Shown: positions 23,507-36,091 of the stretch, in pieces | Numbering within the stretch: the first letter of the stretch is position 1 | How the letters are laid out: each line of letters opens with the position of its first letter | DNA from: Pezicula radicicola | Lineage: Eukaryota > Ascomycota > Leotiomycetes > Helotiales > Dermateaceae | Direction: 5' to 3' | Length of the DNA stretch: 64,000 bases | Assembly: GCA_003008705.1 (NCBI GenBank) | Contig: PDUO01000001.1 | Location: 124,001 to 188,000, forward strand | Translations under genes and position numbers: made by a program | The notes under the pieces: model-generated | What the model was told of the DNA's origin: nothing | What the model saw: the letters and a program-made list of their open reading frames with translations, nothing else | The model's database searches: none

Positions 23507-25657
23507 CTACATTCTAACGCGGTCCAAGACCTTCACAACCCTCCAGTAAAAGTCCTTCTCAATCCCAATCTCACTAAAGTCTTTAGATGAATATTTCTCT
23601 CCCACTCGATATTCTAGTCTCTGATCATCATCAGAGGTCGTCCAAATATCCTTTCCCTCTCCAGAACCACGAAGGCAGAACAGGACTGCATCCCGATACG
23701 CATCCCCCATCTCAGGCGCAAGTTCGGCTTCAGAAGTCTTCCAAACAGCTTTCCACCATGAAGCAGCTGGCCCAGGCTTATGATTAAATGTCTCCCAACG
23801 ATTTATCATGGCTTTCTCTTCGGCTGTAGCTAATGCCATGACGGGCTCCCAAAAGGCAATCTCCAATAAAATAACGCCAAGGCTATAGATATCGAAGCTC
23901 TTTCGAAACCTTGGGAAATGTCCTTGGTCCCGTCGGTGAATTAGGCGAGCTATGTGTACATACATGTCTAGATCGGCGATTCCTAACTGCGAGTCTTCGG
24001 ATGGATAACTACGTCTCTCGTCATCAGGACGTGAGTATTGCCAGCCCATCAAGAACGGGCGCGAGAGGTCAACCTCTCCGGTGACTCGATCTCGGAAGAA
24101 AATAATGTTGTAGCTAGATAGCTTCCTATGCACCCACCCCGCGCATTGCAACTGGTAGAGTGAGATAGCTAAACTGTACGCCAGCTTGAACCGGTGGTTG
24201 AGAGAAGGGACTTTTGGGTTGTCAGAAACGTATGCCTCGCCTAGTAACTCTCTAAGACTAACCGGGAGAGAGGTGGTCGAGGCAAACTCAGGGTACCGGT
24301 ATACATAGCCGACTAGTTTGTAAGATCCCCCATCTGGAGTATGGCCAAAGGTTGTGGTATATCCGATGCAATCCAAAATTCGGAAATCAGCATCTGTAGT
24401 ATATGTCCTGTGAAGCAAATGCGCGATATGATCGCGTCGAAGAAGGAGGTCCTGTGGGCTCAATTCAGAGCGGTTCGTCTCAGCGGCTGCAGGACGCCAT
24501 TCTATGATGACGGCTTGGGCAGATTCTTCGGTTATTGCTGGCTTGATTGTATCTTCTCTGCTCCCAGCGCCATTTTGAGAGCCATGGGAGGTGGTATTAA
24601 GTGTAGACTTCTTCGAAATAGGGGCATATACTGCTAGCATCCGAGGAAGAGGCACGTATATGTCTCTATTTACATGGTAGTATAAGAGCTTTGGCTCTAC
24701 AAACCGAACAAAGTCTTCCGTTGGGATGTGCATGCTTCCCTGCTCGCTTTCAGCCCAGACTGACGGTTTAGAGAATGGATTTGGCTGATCCTCAGAGGTG
24801 GTGCTTGCTTTAGATTTCTCTTCAACTTGGGTCTTGTTGGCACGCCTAAGTCGGATAATCTGAGCAGCTTTGACGTCGTCATGGCCTTCAAGATGCTCAA
24901 ATTCATCACCTACAAGTGTAGAATTCAAACTGTAATCTGACTTGTCTCCTTCAATAACTCCCAGTATCTCTCCCGTCAAGCCTCTGACAAGACTGTCTCT
25001 ATCTCGTCTGGGAAGAAGTTTCTCTAAGCTGTCATTAAGGTTGGTGAGCTTCGAGAGCAAGTCGTATAATGCAGTCTTATCCTTAATTGCCCACCGCAAC
25101 TTGGAATAAACATTATTGGACGAAGAGACCTCTTTCTCTTTCCCAAGCTGCTTTGCTGTAATTTGTGACAGCAGTCGATTAGAAGAGTTTCTAGAAGTCT
25201 CAGAGACGGGTTCTGTTGTAGCCTGGCTGTCAACCGCTAAGACTCCGTACTTCTGTCCTGTTGATTTCCATTCTTCTAACGCCTCATGGATTCTTCCCAA
25301 GATTTCGATGGTCAAATCTCTTAGGCCAGGGATCTCATGGTCTTCATCTACTGAGTCGAGGAGGGTAATGCGCTTTCCTGGCTGTACCACTTCCGATTCC
25401 GAGCTGGGAGAATCATCGTCACCATCCTCATTGACAAGAGTTTTCACCTTGCCTTTGGTACTACTAATCTCCTCAACAAGTCCCCAATATCTTCCCCACA
25501 TCAGCAAGCGAAGACCTTCGATACGGAATTGAATATTTAAGGTCAAGATCGTATTTCCTAGCTTCATTGCTGTATCTAGAGTTCTGTACCCATGAACGCA
25601 GGTTTGGAATATTGACGCGACGGATGCTGCGCCGATCACGAAACCGGTGACTTCCAT
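23507..25657 (-). CDS. HeLo-domain (prion-inhibition/propagation) pseudokinase
   Basis: A single exon gives 716 residues. The N-terminus MEVTGFVIGAASVASIFQTC is the signature start of the HeLo domain. That is the helical membrane-attacking domain of HET-S-type cell-death proteins, here roughly residues 1-215. A variable linker follows. The C-terminal region (about 380-716) has kinase-fold landmarks with the catalytic residues changed. AVIIEW stands where the VAIK lysine belongs. WVHRKLSSYNIIF (HRK at about 510-512) replaces HRD. FLMGW replaces DFG. SFDIYSLGVILLEI matches the helix-F DxxSLG region. It is therefore probably a pseudokinase. By family knowledge, HeLo domains permeabilise membranes in fungal incompatibility. 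It is divergently transcribed from the ankyrin gene. The start is the Met of MEVTG; no ATG lies further upstream in frame. Confidence 0.85.
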   Translation of the reverse strand: MEVTGFVIGAASVASIFQTCVHGYRTLDTAMKLGNTILTLNIQFRIEGLRLLMWGRYWGLVEEISSTKGKVKTLVNEDGDDDSPSSESEVVQPGKRITLLDSVDEDHEIPGLRDLTIEILGRIHEALEEWKSTGQKYGVLAVDSQATTEPVSETSRNSSNRLLSQITAKQLGKEKEVSSSNNVYSKLRWAIKDKTALYDLLSKLTNLNDSLEKLLPRRDRDSLVRGLTGEILGVIEGDKSDYSLNSTLVGDEFEHLEGHDDVKAAQIIRLRRANKTQVEEKSKASTTSEDQPNPFSKPSVWAESEQGSMHIPTEDFVRFVEPKLLYYHVNRDIYVPLPRMLAVYAPISKKSTLNTTSHGSQNGAGSREDTIKPAITEESAQAVIIEWRPAAAETNRSELSPQDLLLRRDHIAHLLHRTYTTDADFRILDCIGYTTTFGHTPDGGSYKLVGYVYRYPEFASTTSLPVSLRELLGEAYVSDNPKVPSLNHRFKLAYSLAISLYQLQCAGWVHRKLSSYNIIFFRDRVTGEVDLSRPFLMGWQYSRPDDERRSYPSEDSQLGIADLDMYVHIARLIHRRDQGHFPRFRKSFDIYSLGVILLEIAFWEPVMALATAEEKAMINRWETFNHKPGPAASWWKAVWKTSEAELAPEMGDAYRDAVLFCLRGSGEGKDIWTTSDDDQRLEYRVGEKYSSKDFSEIGIEKDFYWRVVKVLDRVRM

Positions 25658-26146
25658 ATTGTGAATTGTTTTTGACAAGGTACCCAAGTAGTTGTTTGAC
25701 GAACTGCTCCTAGGAGGTTGACAAAAAGTCTAGTAAGACCTTACCCAGAAAGAGCGGGTACGATGAAGATCAGAAGAATGGCCATAATAATGCTCCGTAG
25801 AAGCCAACAGACCAAGATCTAGAAAAACTTGCTGTTGTAACAGTATGCGACAGCATTAATGTATTGGAGAGGGAGGGAATTTGGGGGCTTGAGGCTGTGC
25901 TGTGTTACAGTATGTTGTGCTGTGCCGCCTCGCTGTGCCAGTAAGCCAGGATTGCTGAAATATCTATGGGTCCCCACTAATGCACCAGATGCAGTCAGGC
26001 TGTCAGCCAGGCGGAATTATGGGTGGCATTGCCTGATATCTCTTGCACTCATAAACCTTTTCTGTTTCTTTACCACCGTCACTACATGTACTATCTTGCC
26101 GCCCTCAGATACAATAACATACATTTCGACAGTCACGTTGTAGCAA
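25658..26146. promoter_or_regulatory. Shared divergent promoter, HeLo pseudokinase / ankyrin gene
   Basis: 489 bp separate the two divergent start codons. No credible coding frame lies in it. The arrangement implies shared control of both genes. No specific operator can be named from sequence alone. Confidence 0.6.
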
Positions 26147-29100
26147 ATGGAGCATCCGGAGACGACGTCGGATGAACATGTTACCAAGTTCCAGAGGCTC
26201 AGCGAGTTTCTCAGTGATAAGGACTATTATTCACTGGCTTATTATCCTTGGACAGAGCATGCAAACCAGTTGTCAGTGAATTCAGCCGAGTTCCCTACCA
26301 TGAACCGGGACTTCTGCATGCTTCGACCACAATCTAGGAAAGCATGGCATACTCCCGAGGAGAGCATAAGAGGTGGCTTCACGATTGAGATCTTTCATAC
26401 AGACACTGTAAAAATGGACCCCGGTGCTTTTCTCTTGCGAGATACATCTTCAAGCTCAACGCATTATTATTATCGGCATGATTCACGCGAAAACGCAAAA
26501 TATGCTCCATGGCGATATCAAGGTGTGACCCGCACACAGGTGGAGAAGCTACTCAATCAGCACTACAATATTCCCCTGTCGCTTGAAAAGCAATCATCGG
26601 CCACGGACTGGGTGCCAGCTGCGATACAGCGCATAGTCGAAGTAAAGCCAGACATATGGGAGACTCGAGTGGCTTTATTCTTCGGCGAAGATTTTGTTGC
26701 GTCACAACTTTGTGTACATCCTAATAACTCTAGTCAGCAAAACCGTAAGCCGATTCCCATACGGAAGTTATTAGGAGAAAAATATTTGGAGCTATTTCGA
26801 TCAAGATGGAACTCCAAAACAATGGACACCGGTGAGGAAGTAGATCCCAACACATCATCTCCAAAAGAGCCAGTGGAGACTATAAAGTCTGAAGCCATAG
26901 CACAGCTGCGAGGGAGAAAGCGGAAAGCCAGGTTACGGCAATTGCAAACCATGTCCCATTCAAGTAATTCAAGATCATCAGATCAACAGCCTAACACCTC
27001 TTCTGTGTCATCTACGGTTCAGACTCACTTTGACCGGGGAAGGCTCAAAAGACGAGAGCGTCGAAAGAACGTAAATTTAGGTGCAAAATTGAAAGAAGTC
27101 GATGAAGCCATGCCATTCATGGAGAAGAAAGACCCAAGTAAGAGCATAACTAGTTCTGTCATCGAGTCGGTCCTTGACACCAGTGATGGGAGATGGCGAT
27201 ATGTAAAAAGGACCACATCCGACAACACCAAAAACGAAGAACTAGCCATAGTTTTTGAATTCCTGGATGATGAGATTGACGAAAAAGTACCTCTGAACAG
27301 TTTCGTCAATCCTTCAAATCCTGATGGAGTTAGGCCTGGGCTACGAATAACATTAAAAGATTTGTCAAGACCTGCAAAGATTGACAAAACCATTTATCGA
27401 GTCTTTTCATACTGCCAACAATGCTACAGGCAATACTTTCACTACGTGAAACTCTCCGAGGATAAAATCCAAAACTCCCCGGACAGTGAAAAGGTCTCTT
27501 TAAAGACATGTGCAAACCATGATGTCTACATTGGAGAACTACTGGACGAAGTTGGACTTTTCCGCGAAAAAGTCGAAAGGAGATTTGCCCGCGAGGAAAT
27601 CTATGAGCGATTGAAAATAAACATAATTGAAGCAGCGATGTTGCAGCTACAATCTCCGAGCTTCGCAAATTTCTCTATTCCTGAAAAGGTTGCTTATGGT
27701 AACACTGGATCTCACAAAGTTCGTGATCAATATTGGCCAAAATTTTCAATGCTTCTTGAGGGGTCAAAAGACATTCGATATCTCCCATATTCCGCGAGCT
27801 ACTCTGCAAGGCATAATCGGACCCTAGTCGCCTTTCATCACAAGAACAGATATGGACACCTAGATCCTGACAATGCATCTTCGAATTCAACTGGCCTGCA
27901 TTGGAGAGCTGACTGGATATTTGATGTAAGCTTGCTTCCTCGGTATTGCTGCTATTCTGCATGGTCCGATATTGACACTTATCAAGTTTTACAACCCAGT
28001 TATGGGTATCTGTGATTGCACAAGATACCATGGAATTCTGCATGATATAAATGCACACGAGCATGTAGTTGCAGATGAAGTCAACCGGCCTCACCCTAGG
28101 GATTCGGAACCTTATTACGCGAGGAAGAAAAAGAGGTTGGATGAGGTATACCACGCCACAAAGAACGAATTCAACATCGTTCCATACAGACCATAGCTCC
28201 GTTGACTAATTTATGCTAGGTACTTCTTCATCCATTTCACTATGCCAATTTGCCTCCGGAGTTACTGCGAACTGCAAAAAAATCGCTTCACATATACGAT
28301 CCACCACCAGAACACTTCCCGAATCGTTATTTCAACACTGGTAATACGGAGGATGAGGAGCAAAAAGGACTTAAAGAAGACGAAGAGAAACGTGAGAGGC
28401 AAAAAATTGAAGATGCAGAGCGCAGGGCAAAGGAGGCTGAAAGAGCGTTTGAGCTTGGTGTTTGCTACTTGATGGGATTAGGATCCGCCAAGAATATTCA
28501 GAAAGGGCTCAAGTCGATACGTGAGGCAGCTGAGATGGGTTCTTCGAGAGCTAGAAATATCTATATGTGTCTACTCAGTGTTTATGACGCTGAGGACGAG
28601 GAAACTGATGATACTGCACTGCAATGGTTCATCGATGAAGCCCGGAAGCAATTGGATCCTACCTTTCTCCAGTTCAAATTTAGGAGACCTGACATCTTTG
28701 AGGCTGTTCAGAGCGGGAGACAACTTACCTTCTATCAAAAGGGAGCTAGGGTAATCAGCTATGCGGACAATATAGCTCCATTCTACAATCTGGAAGACCC
28801 CGAGCTCCTGCGTCAGCAAGTTAACTCGACTAAACGAGGACATACTACAGCAGACGTAGATGGCAAAGTAGACTCGCGGTCAAGAGGAGATCCAATCTAT
28901 ATGTTTTTAAAACAAAAGCAGGAGCCCGGAGTTTGGTATGCCGGTAGGGACGAAGCTTTTGGCTCACTCCTCCACATCGCATCTTTATTGGGATTCCATT
29001 CTGCTGTTGCGACACTTCTGGACGCGGGATTCGATGTAGATGCTCGCAGCGGCCACATAATTCTAGGCACGCCTTTACTCTGTGCATTATACCGTGGCCA

Positions 29101-31081
29101 CATAGGTATTGCTAAATTGCTCATTGAGAATGGTGCCAGCTGTCAGCCAGCACTAATATGGTCTACAACCGAAAAACCATCATTTGCACCACCAAGCCCC
29201 TTACACTATCTTGTATATATCGATGATGCCAGTGAGGCAACAAGATTGGCGCGGCTGATGGTAAAAAAAGGTGCGGACATTAACTTCAAGTGTCTATTGG
29301 AGAACCTGCCACATGAGAATTTCTTAGAGGCGTGGGATCTTGAGGATTCCGTCACACCACTTCGTTGGGCCGTGGTCCATGAGAAGCCACAGTTGGTTAG
29401 GACGTTTCTGACGCTGGGGGCAAGATTTACCCGTGAAGTTTATTTTGCATCGCCACCGATAGAAAGGGAAGGTCTGAAGAAAGTGGAAGGTCCTCTATTG
29501 CTTGAGACGCCATGCACTAATCTGGAAATCCTGGAGATGTTCTTTGCACGAACAAGAGTGCCAGGCATATCGAAAGAATTCTCACAGACACCTCTGGGAC
29601 TCCTTGTCTGTGAATATGATGGGCCACAACGACGATTACGGAAGGGGTTTGAAACTTGGGAGAAGATAGAGGAAGCCATGTCCCTTTTATTGGAACTTCA
29701 ACCGGGCTATGAGGATATCTTATTGCTTTCAGCTGTTCGGTATGGCCACCTTGATATTGCACGCCATCTTCTTGTCGAACTTCAGTGGCCTATTGAGACT
29801 CGATGCAAAGGGCTCACATGTCTCCACACCGCCGTGCTCTATGGTCATTCTGAGATGGTGGAGTTCCTACTCTCGATGGGAGCGGATGCTAACCTGCGAA
29901 CTGAATCACGGCAATTGACTTGCTATCATTTGTTGATGTTGGTACCAAGAGATCAGGAAACTAGTCAAAAGATCTTAGACTTACTCTCTGAATCGAAAAT
30001 CGAGATAGACGCCAGAGAAGCAACGGATTCTCTCACTGCACTTCATCTAGCAGTGAGGAATAATAATTTGCACGGTGTAAAATGGCTCTTGAAAATGGGA
30101 GCAAGCAAGAGGATCCCAGTTTCTGATAAGCTAGATCTTTTGTCTCAAGGAATTGGAGGGTATCTTGAAATGTTCAAAGACCACCCCATGATATTCACAA
30201 AGAATCTCACAATATTAGGAGAAGCAATCCTCCAATTTATTCAAGATGGCTTCTATAAACCCGAGTATATCGCTGGTCTCATCGGCGCCTTCATGGGTGA
30301 AGAACATGATGTCGCTTCATCGGAAGATCTGTTGATTGACCCGGGTCCGCATATTACATTACTGCATCTTTTGGCAACTGTTCCTTTTCCTACGCCTGAT
30401 AAAAGTGATTCTTATAACGGCGATGGCAGCAGTTATGATGAAGATGAAGATGTTTCCGTGGAGTCTGTCTCAACTCTTATTTCCTTACTCCAACAAGTAT
30501 TGCAACATACACCAAAAGCTCTGGTGGACATCCGAGATCTACACGGCGACACGGCACTTCATTATGCATGTGCAGCACGAGAGATCCACGCAATTGAGTC
30601 TTTAATCAATCGTGGCGCAGATATTAATGTGACAAACCAGTTTGGTCTTCGTCCTATTGACGTCTTGTGCTGGGCTGGTATATTCGCAGGTGGTCAAAGT
30701 ATCCATCTCAAAAATGATGATGGTATCATACAGTATTATAATTGGGAGCAAGATAAAATGAAGGTAGAGGAAAAGGAGAGAGCAAACCCTCCCACCCATA
30801 CACCATTTGAACTCCCCAAAGCATTTGAGCTCTTCTCTGCCCTTGGATGTACTGTTGACACACGTCTGCAGCGGCTAGCACTAGCGTGGAACTTTGCAAT
30901 TTCTGAGGTTCGGCAAGAGCGAGGGTTGGTATTAAAAAAGAGTTCAGCTACCACGGAGGAAGACGATTCAAAGACAGGGGGAAGTCTTTATGATGCTGAC
31001 TATTTTATACCTCAGCAGGTTGAAGATTCTCTGTACAAATTATTTCTGATTGGTCCAGTGTTGTACAAATATGACAACTAG
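26147..31081 (+). CDS. Large Sel1/ankyrin-repeat protein with unrecognised N-terminal region
   Basis: Three exons (26147-27925, 27987-28145, 28220-31081) join in frame to 1,599 residues. Both introns have clean GT-AG borders, and the second has a CTAAT branch site. Residues 1-700 match nothing I recognise; they include a Lys/Arg-rich stretch (about 250-310) and a CQQCYRQYFHYV segment. A Lys/Glu coiled-coil-like stretch (about 690-720) precedes one Sel1-like repeat (about 721-761, AFELGVCYLMGLG). Ankyrin repeats follow at about 894-953, 971-1003, 1024-1051, 1145-1204, 1251-1276 and 1422-1456, for example TCLHTAVLYGHSEMVEFLL and TALHYACAAREIHAIESLI. It is probably a cytoplasmic scaffold or sensor. 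Sharing a promoter with a HeLo pseudokinase suggests a joint role in recognition or cell death. The 943-residue frame starting at 28250 begins with TTG and is only exon 3. Confidence 0.85.
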
Positions 31082-32681
31082 TAATAGAGTTAACTTATGC
31101 ATATTTATATACATAAATAATAATACATCTTAGAGTAACAGAGCTCTATAATTCTGTTCTGTTGGCAAATATCTTGCGTGCCCTCCTTCAACTTATTTAT
31201 TAGCTCTGGTCCCCCTCTGCCTCCTCTTCACTCCCTGTATAGACAGGACACCTAATTAAGGAACGCTTAAGTCGCTTAGGGATAGGGGTAGCGAGGGGTG
31301 TAGTAGAGTATTTGAATAACTAAAGGAGAGCGTTGAACGGTATTAGCTTCAGAGATCCTTTGTCATTTTCGTAGTTAAAGGGATTGAGTGTCTAGAGGGG
31401 ATTTAATAAAGTATACATATTCAAAAATTGTCACAATTGGAAGTTTTATTGCTTTTTGTATTTTAGCGTCTTTCTAAGCGAAGTAGGTAGAGTTAGTATG
31501 AGATATCGAAGCATATATAGCACATGTGAGAATGCTACCTTAAAAAGGAAGGTTTGTTGCACGTACAATTATTTTCAGTGTCTAAGAGTATCTTGATTTC
31601 TTGTTCAAAAGTGCCAGAATGTAACGCAACAGAAGGCCCTGCGGCCGAGGCCGGCATGTCCCCAAACGAGTATCATTGACATACTTGGGTATATTCCATT
31701 CGCAGAGAATAAAACCGCTACTGCTGCCGCAATCGCTGCTGGAATCTTTCAGTTAACCCATATGAAGTTGCAGACGATCACTATGCTGCATGTCTCCGAT
31801 GCCCTTCTCCTTCTGCTCTTTGTCTTTTGTCTCAAGCTCTCGCTTACTGCTTCTTGTCATTGTACTTATTGCTGCCAATCTGCCAAAGTTTAAAGCACTG
31901 TAATCTCAAACAAGGTCTAAATCAAAAGCTCGACCACACAAGCATACTATGCGGGGCTTTTCCGAAACTAACCCAAATTTTACAAAAATTATTTTGAATA
32001 GAGTGGAAGCGGCATCTTGTTGAAATACCAGAGAAAACTACCGAGTCATCATTTCCTTAGATTTCCCTTTCACGTCTTTATGAATAAACAAGTTAGTTTA
32101 GAAAGCTAAAACATGGGGTATAGAATAGGCATTTATCCAACCTATTCAGCCACAGTGCAGGAACACCGGTAAATCAGCATCATCACCACAAGCATAAAAT
32201 AAATTCTGACTTCCTAATATTAAAAAATTACTATCTTTGGTAGATCTAAGTAATATTAAAAATAGCACAGCAGACAGGATAGAAGTGCAGAATCTTTAAA
32301 GTTAATGAAAGATCACAACCACCAACAAAGGAGCGTACTTCTAAAAAGACAACTGAGAGCAAAATGAGTTGTATGATTGGGGCCGATATTCTAAAACTTA
32401 GCGGCCGATCTTGAGTAAAATGTTTGGTGCCTCCAGGGCCATGGCAGACTGTGGCTTCTCTGTGTACTTCGTGGCTGGCTGGCTGGCTGGAAGGTTTGTC
32501 ACCTGGACTTACCTAATTTCTTTCATCATTGTTCACTCTCAAGAAGCACAGCAGAGATGTGAATATTCATTGTATTTTTGATATCATGTAGTAAATTGAA
32601 ACGCAAACTTTTCCTAGAGAATAATAAAACCGCAAGGCATACAGTCCACCTTTACGCCCAAGAAGACCAATTCACAGCTGC
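31082..32681. other. AT-rich intergenic region; no gene seen
   Basis: There are no long frames or motifs. A (CTGG)n/(GGCT)n microsatellite lies near 32472-32490. This may be an old repeat, but I cannot identify its ends. Confidence 0.4.
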
Positions 32682-34154
32682 TCAAGCATAACGTTGGTCG
32701 TAGGCAGGAGGGTACTGATGCTGCATATTATTCAAATGAATATCGCTCCTGTTCGAATCCGTGGCCCAAGGCCGACTCTGATACCCACTACTCTCGACGA
32801 TAATATCCGGTGTAGCCTTATGACGTTCAGAACCCATAAACCGTTCACGTTTCCAGTAGATAAATGGGAGGATCAAGATAATAATTAGCCCAATCAAGCC
32901 AACGAGTGCGTAGTTATAGCGATGACTAAGAGCAAGCGGGAAGCCAAGAAATGCATTAATAATACCTGCTGGTATTATGACACGGCCCAGCCAAACGTGG
33001 GGTTGTGCAAGCTTCGTTGGAGATTTGGTCCGCACGTAGATGTGATGGTGCATAAATCCGAGAACGAACTGAGCAATCAAAGCAATGATGATGAGGAGAC
33101 CGAAGATTTGGTGAGCTGAATTGACTTTCTTCGTCTGATCGAGATGTCAGTAAGAGAATTTTACTATAAGGTAGATGATGGTACTTACTCTGTTGTACAT
33201 TGTCCCAATATAAATACCCAAGCCGGCTCCAAAGATCGCTAAGCCAGCAGAAAGCGTCTGGTGAAAGCCATGCCACTTTGGCCTATTCAGAACCCTCAAT
33301 ATCAGAACACCCAGAGGCATCATTCCTAAGAATGTGAAGATCATGATGCATGCGTGAAAGCGCGGACCAAGATCATGATAGTATTTGTCAGTGGCCTGTC
33401 TCGTCCCAACAGTACTGTTAAAAAGTGCACCAACATCTGGCACCCCGCCAGTTCCCACTGCCTTAGTTAAGTCCATAATAAATGATCCATAAAGAACATG
33501 TGCCTTGACACTGGCAGTCACGGATTTGCTGCTGATGCTTCCATCGGGACCAACTCCATAAATGAACTTCTGTTTTGTAGCTTCTGGGTTTATGGAGCCG
33601 GTTTTCCAGGAACGACAGTTGCTACAGCGGGCATTTACTGTCATGTTTCCATCACTAGTGATTCCTGAGCCGTCGAGAACTGAGATGCTAACGTTGGAGG
33701 TGTAGGAAGGTTCGACATGGCCGTTAGAGAGGCGAGGCGAGAGGGTTACATTCTTTCTGTCCGAGGAGGCATACAACATGAAGATGAGTGAATCTTTCAT
33801 TGTGGAACCGCCCATGCCAATTGCCTAAACTCCGTCAGACGTCGGACGAATCCATAAATATTGAGAGCGACTTACGAGCCATGAGCTGATGCTCGGCCCT
33901 GATATCGTGAAGAACAGGTCATCGCTATCACTTGGAATGTTCAATGCAAATCCAATATCTTCATCTTCTGCACCGAAAGCTGCAAATGGCACGGTTGTGT
34001 TGGAATCATCGGCTACGATTGTTGTAAACAGAGAAGCTATCCCGAAGTAAGAAGTCAGTGGGGTGTTCGTGCCAAGCCTTTCTGGGATAGATCTTCTTCA
34101 GGGGTGTGTGTGTTCCTTACCTGCTACCAGAACGACGCTCAAGATTCGTAACAT
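32682..34154 (-). CDS. DOMON domain / cytochrome b561 transmembrane protein
   Basis: Four exons (34121-34154, 33876-34036, 33189-33824, 32682-33134) give 427 residues with clean splice joins. A signal peptide (MLRILSVVLVAG, SLFTTIVA) leads into a DOMON/cellobiose-dehydrogenase-cytochrome-like domain (about 25-200; AIGMGGSTMKDSLIFMLYAS, CSNCRSW). Five to six membrane helices of b561 type follow (FHACIMIFTFLGMMPLGVLIL, GFHQTLSAGLAIFGAGLGIYI, IFGLLIIIALIAQFVLG, VGLIGLIIILILPFIYW). Histidines suited to haem ligation are visible (RFHAC, WHGFHQ, SAHQIFG, QPHVWLG). Such proteins carry electrons across membranes, often for iron or copper reduction. The cytoplasmic tail is hydrophilic and ends near YPPAYDQRYA. 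The electron donor is unknown. Confidence 0.88.
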
Positions 34155-36091
34155 ATTCAACTCCAACTTCAAGTGATGAACCGTTCACTAATTTTTGAGG
34201 AGTCTTTAAAATGAATTTGCAATGAAGACGCGCTGATTAGTCTTTATGAAGGCCCAGCGGCGGGGAAGGGTCTATAACACCGTTCACCCATACCCTCATT
34301 GCTCTTGTCACTGGCTGGCATAGCTGTCTCTGAAGCGCTGACTTTCTGCCACAATGCAAGTCACTCAGCGCCTCATGTTTCACGATAAGCGCCACGTTGG
34401 CCCTGCCTGGTGCTCATTGTTCCTGATGGAGTTATTCATCGAAGGAATGGGTGGATGGCAAGTGCCGAGGCAGCGACCAGGATTAGGCGATAGTATTTTC
34501 GGCTGCAGCAAGGCGCTTAGAGGCTTCATCGCTCTGAATAGTACAGAGAGAAAACTTAATTAGGTCGATGCTGCATGTAGATCATTGCTACTATATGAGC
34601 TATGAATTTCCATTGGACAGTGTCTGAATGGTTCTGGAGGTGCCTACCCTAACGTACGGTAGATGTAGAACCGATCTCTAATTGAAACTCGCTTTCTGGT
34701 GTCCTGTAAGCAGTGAAACACATTTATTGCAAGATTATACTCACTGAGGCTGGGTATTGCACCCCCTAGAAAAGAGAAAAAGTCCAACTATCCTTTTAGT
34801 AGTCTCTTAATAGGCTCAGATGTAAATAAATATATACCAAGAGAGATCACCTCTAAAATCTAGCTTAGTACAAGACCTCCAAGAATGTTATCCACAAGGT
34901 AAACTTCCTAGAAGTGTGTCTTAGAGATAGGCAAGCTTGTTAGTAGTATAAGATTATTATCACCCACCGCATACTGACTTATATTAACTCTTAAAATATT
35001 GGGGTTTTTCTTTGATATGCTTGCACTTACTATAATGTGCGTCTAGTACCATAGGCTAGAATCTGGCTACACGCGCCTAATCCGCAAGGGACCCACATGC
35101 GGGTATTCACATGTCAAGAAGAAGGAACTATCGAGCTACTTTCAGGAAATCAATAGTTGCTAGGTACAACACTACACGAATGTGTACCGATAGGGTCCCG
35201 AAGGGAGCCCGCCTCTACTAAAAGATAAAAGGAGGAGCTTCCACGTAGAAGTAGAAGGCAGAGATTAGTTGACTTGATACACTGTATTTTTAGATGTAGC
35301 ACTCTGTCTGTAATCCGCTCCCCACATCTAGATGCTATCGAGCAACTCTTTTGCAGGCTGTCTGAACCGAGTAACTTCAGATGCTTATCTCTTTTATGTC
35401 TTACTTTTGATTATACCTAAGCGCATATCCTAGTCCTTATGCTACGTTGTATTTAACTATTCTATTAGAATAGCTTTCTTTCCTTGAAATCAATTTGCAA
35501 AGGCGGTTTGTGTCCTCGAAGACTTAGAATTTATCTTTGTTCTTGTAGACTTCTCGTTGATTTAGCTAGCTAAAGTAATTGAAGCCTAGCTTTCAAGTTC
35601 TTATTGCAATAACGCATACCATTGTAAAGCGTTGTTCATTGGAGAAATTTGTATAGCGTGCTGTTTTACTTAAGTCTGCTATTCCAATCCCGTCTCAAGT
35701 ACTTAGGTGATAAATTAAAGCACGACAGGATGGCAAATCTTTTAAGGGGATGTGTTTATCGGATAGTTGCTGCTCGAAAGGCAAGTCAAATGATACGTTG
35801 TAGCGGATAACACGATGAAGTTTAACATCCTAATCATTGACTTACTCAGTCTCTAAGCCACAGTGAATGTGCTGCTGAGAATACACTTCCTTATCAGTCT
35901 CTGATTCATTTACAAAACCTTCCATCACCGCCTACTTAAGTAACTATTCCCCTCATTCTGTACTCCTACTTCTTCTTTCTCAACATCTCCACATCGAAGT
36001 CCAACTCAACTGAATTCAAAAACCACAACCACAGATACAAAACGAACACACACACAAAATCAAAAAGAAAGACTTTGCCCCATCAGCAGCA
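34155..36091. other. Long intergenic region; no gene seen
   Basis: Frames are short and full of stops. The AT-rich middle (34,700-35,900) looks like decayed repeat sequence, but no terminal repeat or transposase motif could be identified. The frame 34354-34563 shows no motif. Confidence 0.4.

Noticed and set aside
28250..31081. Separate 943-residue ankyrin gene
   Set aside because: It would start at TTG. The frame is continuous with exon 2 of the 26147 gene through a clean GT-AG intron.
34700..35900. Possible retrotransposon remnant
   Set aside because: The region is stop-rich and AT-rich, but no integrase, reverse transcriptase or terminal repeat could be read.
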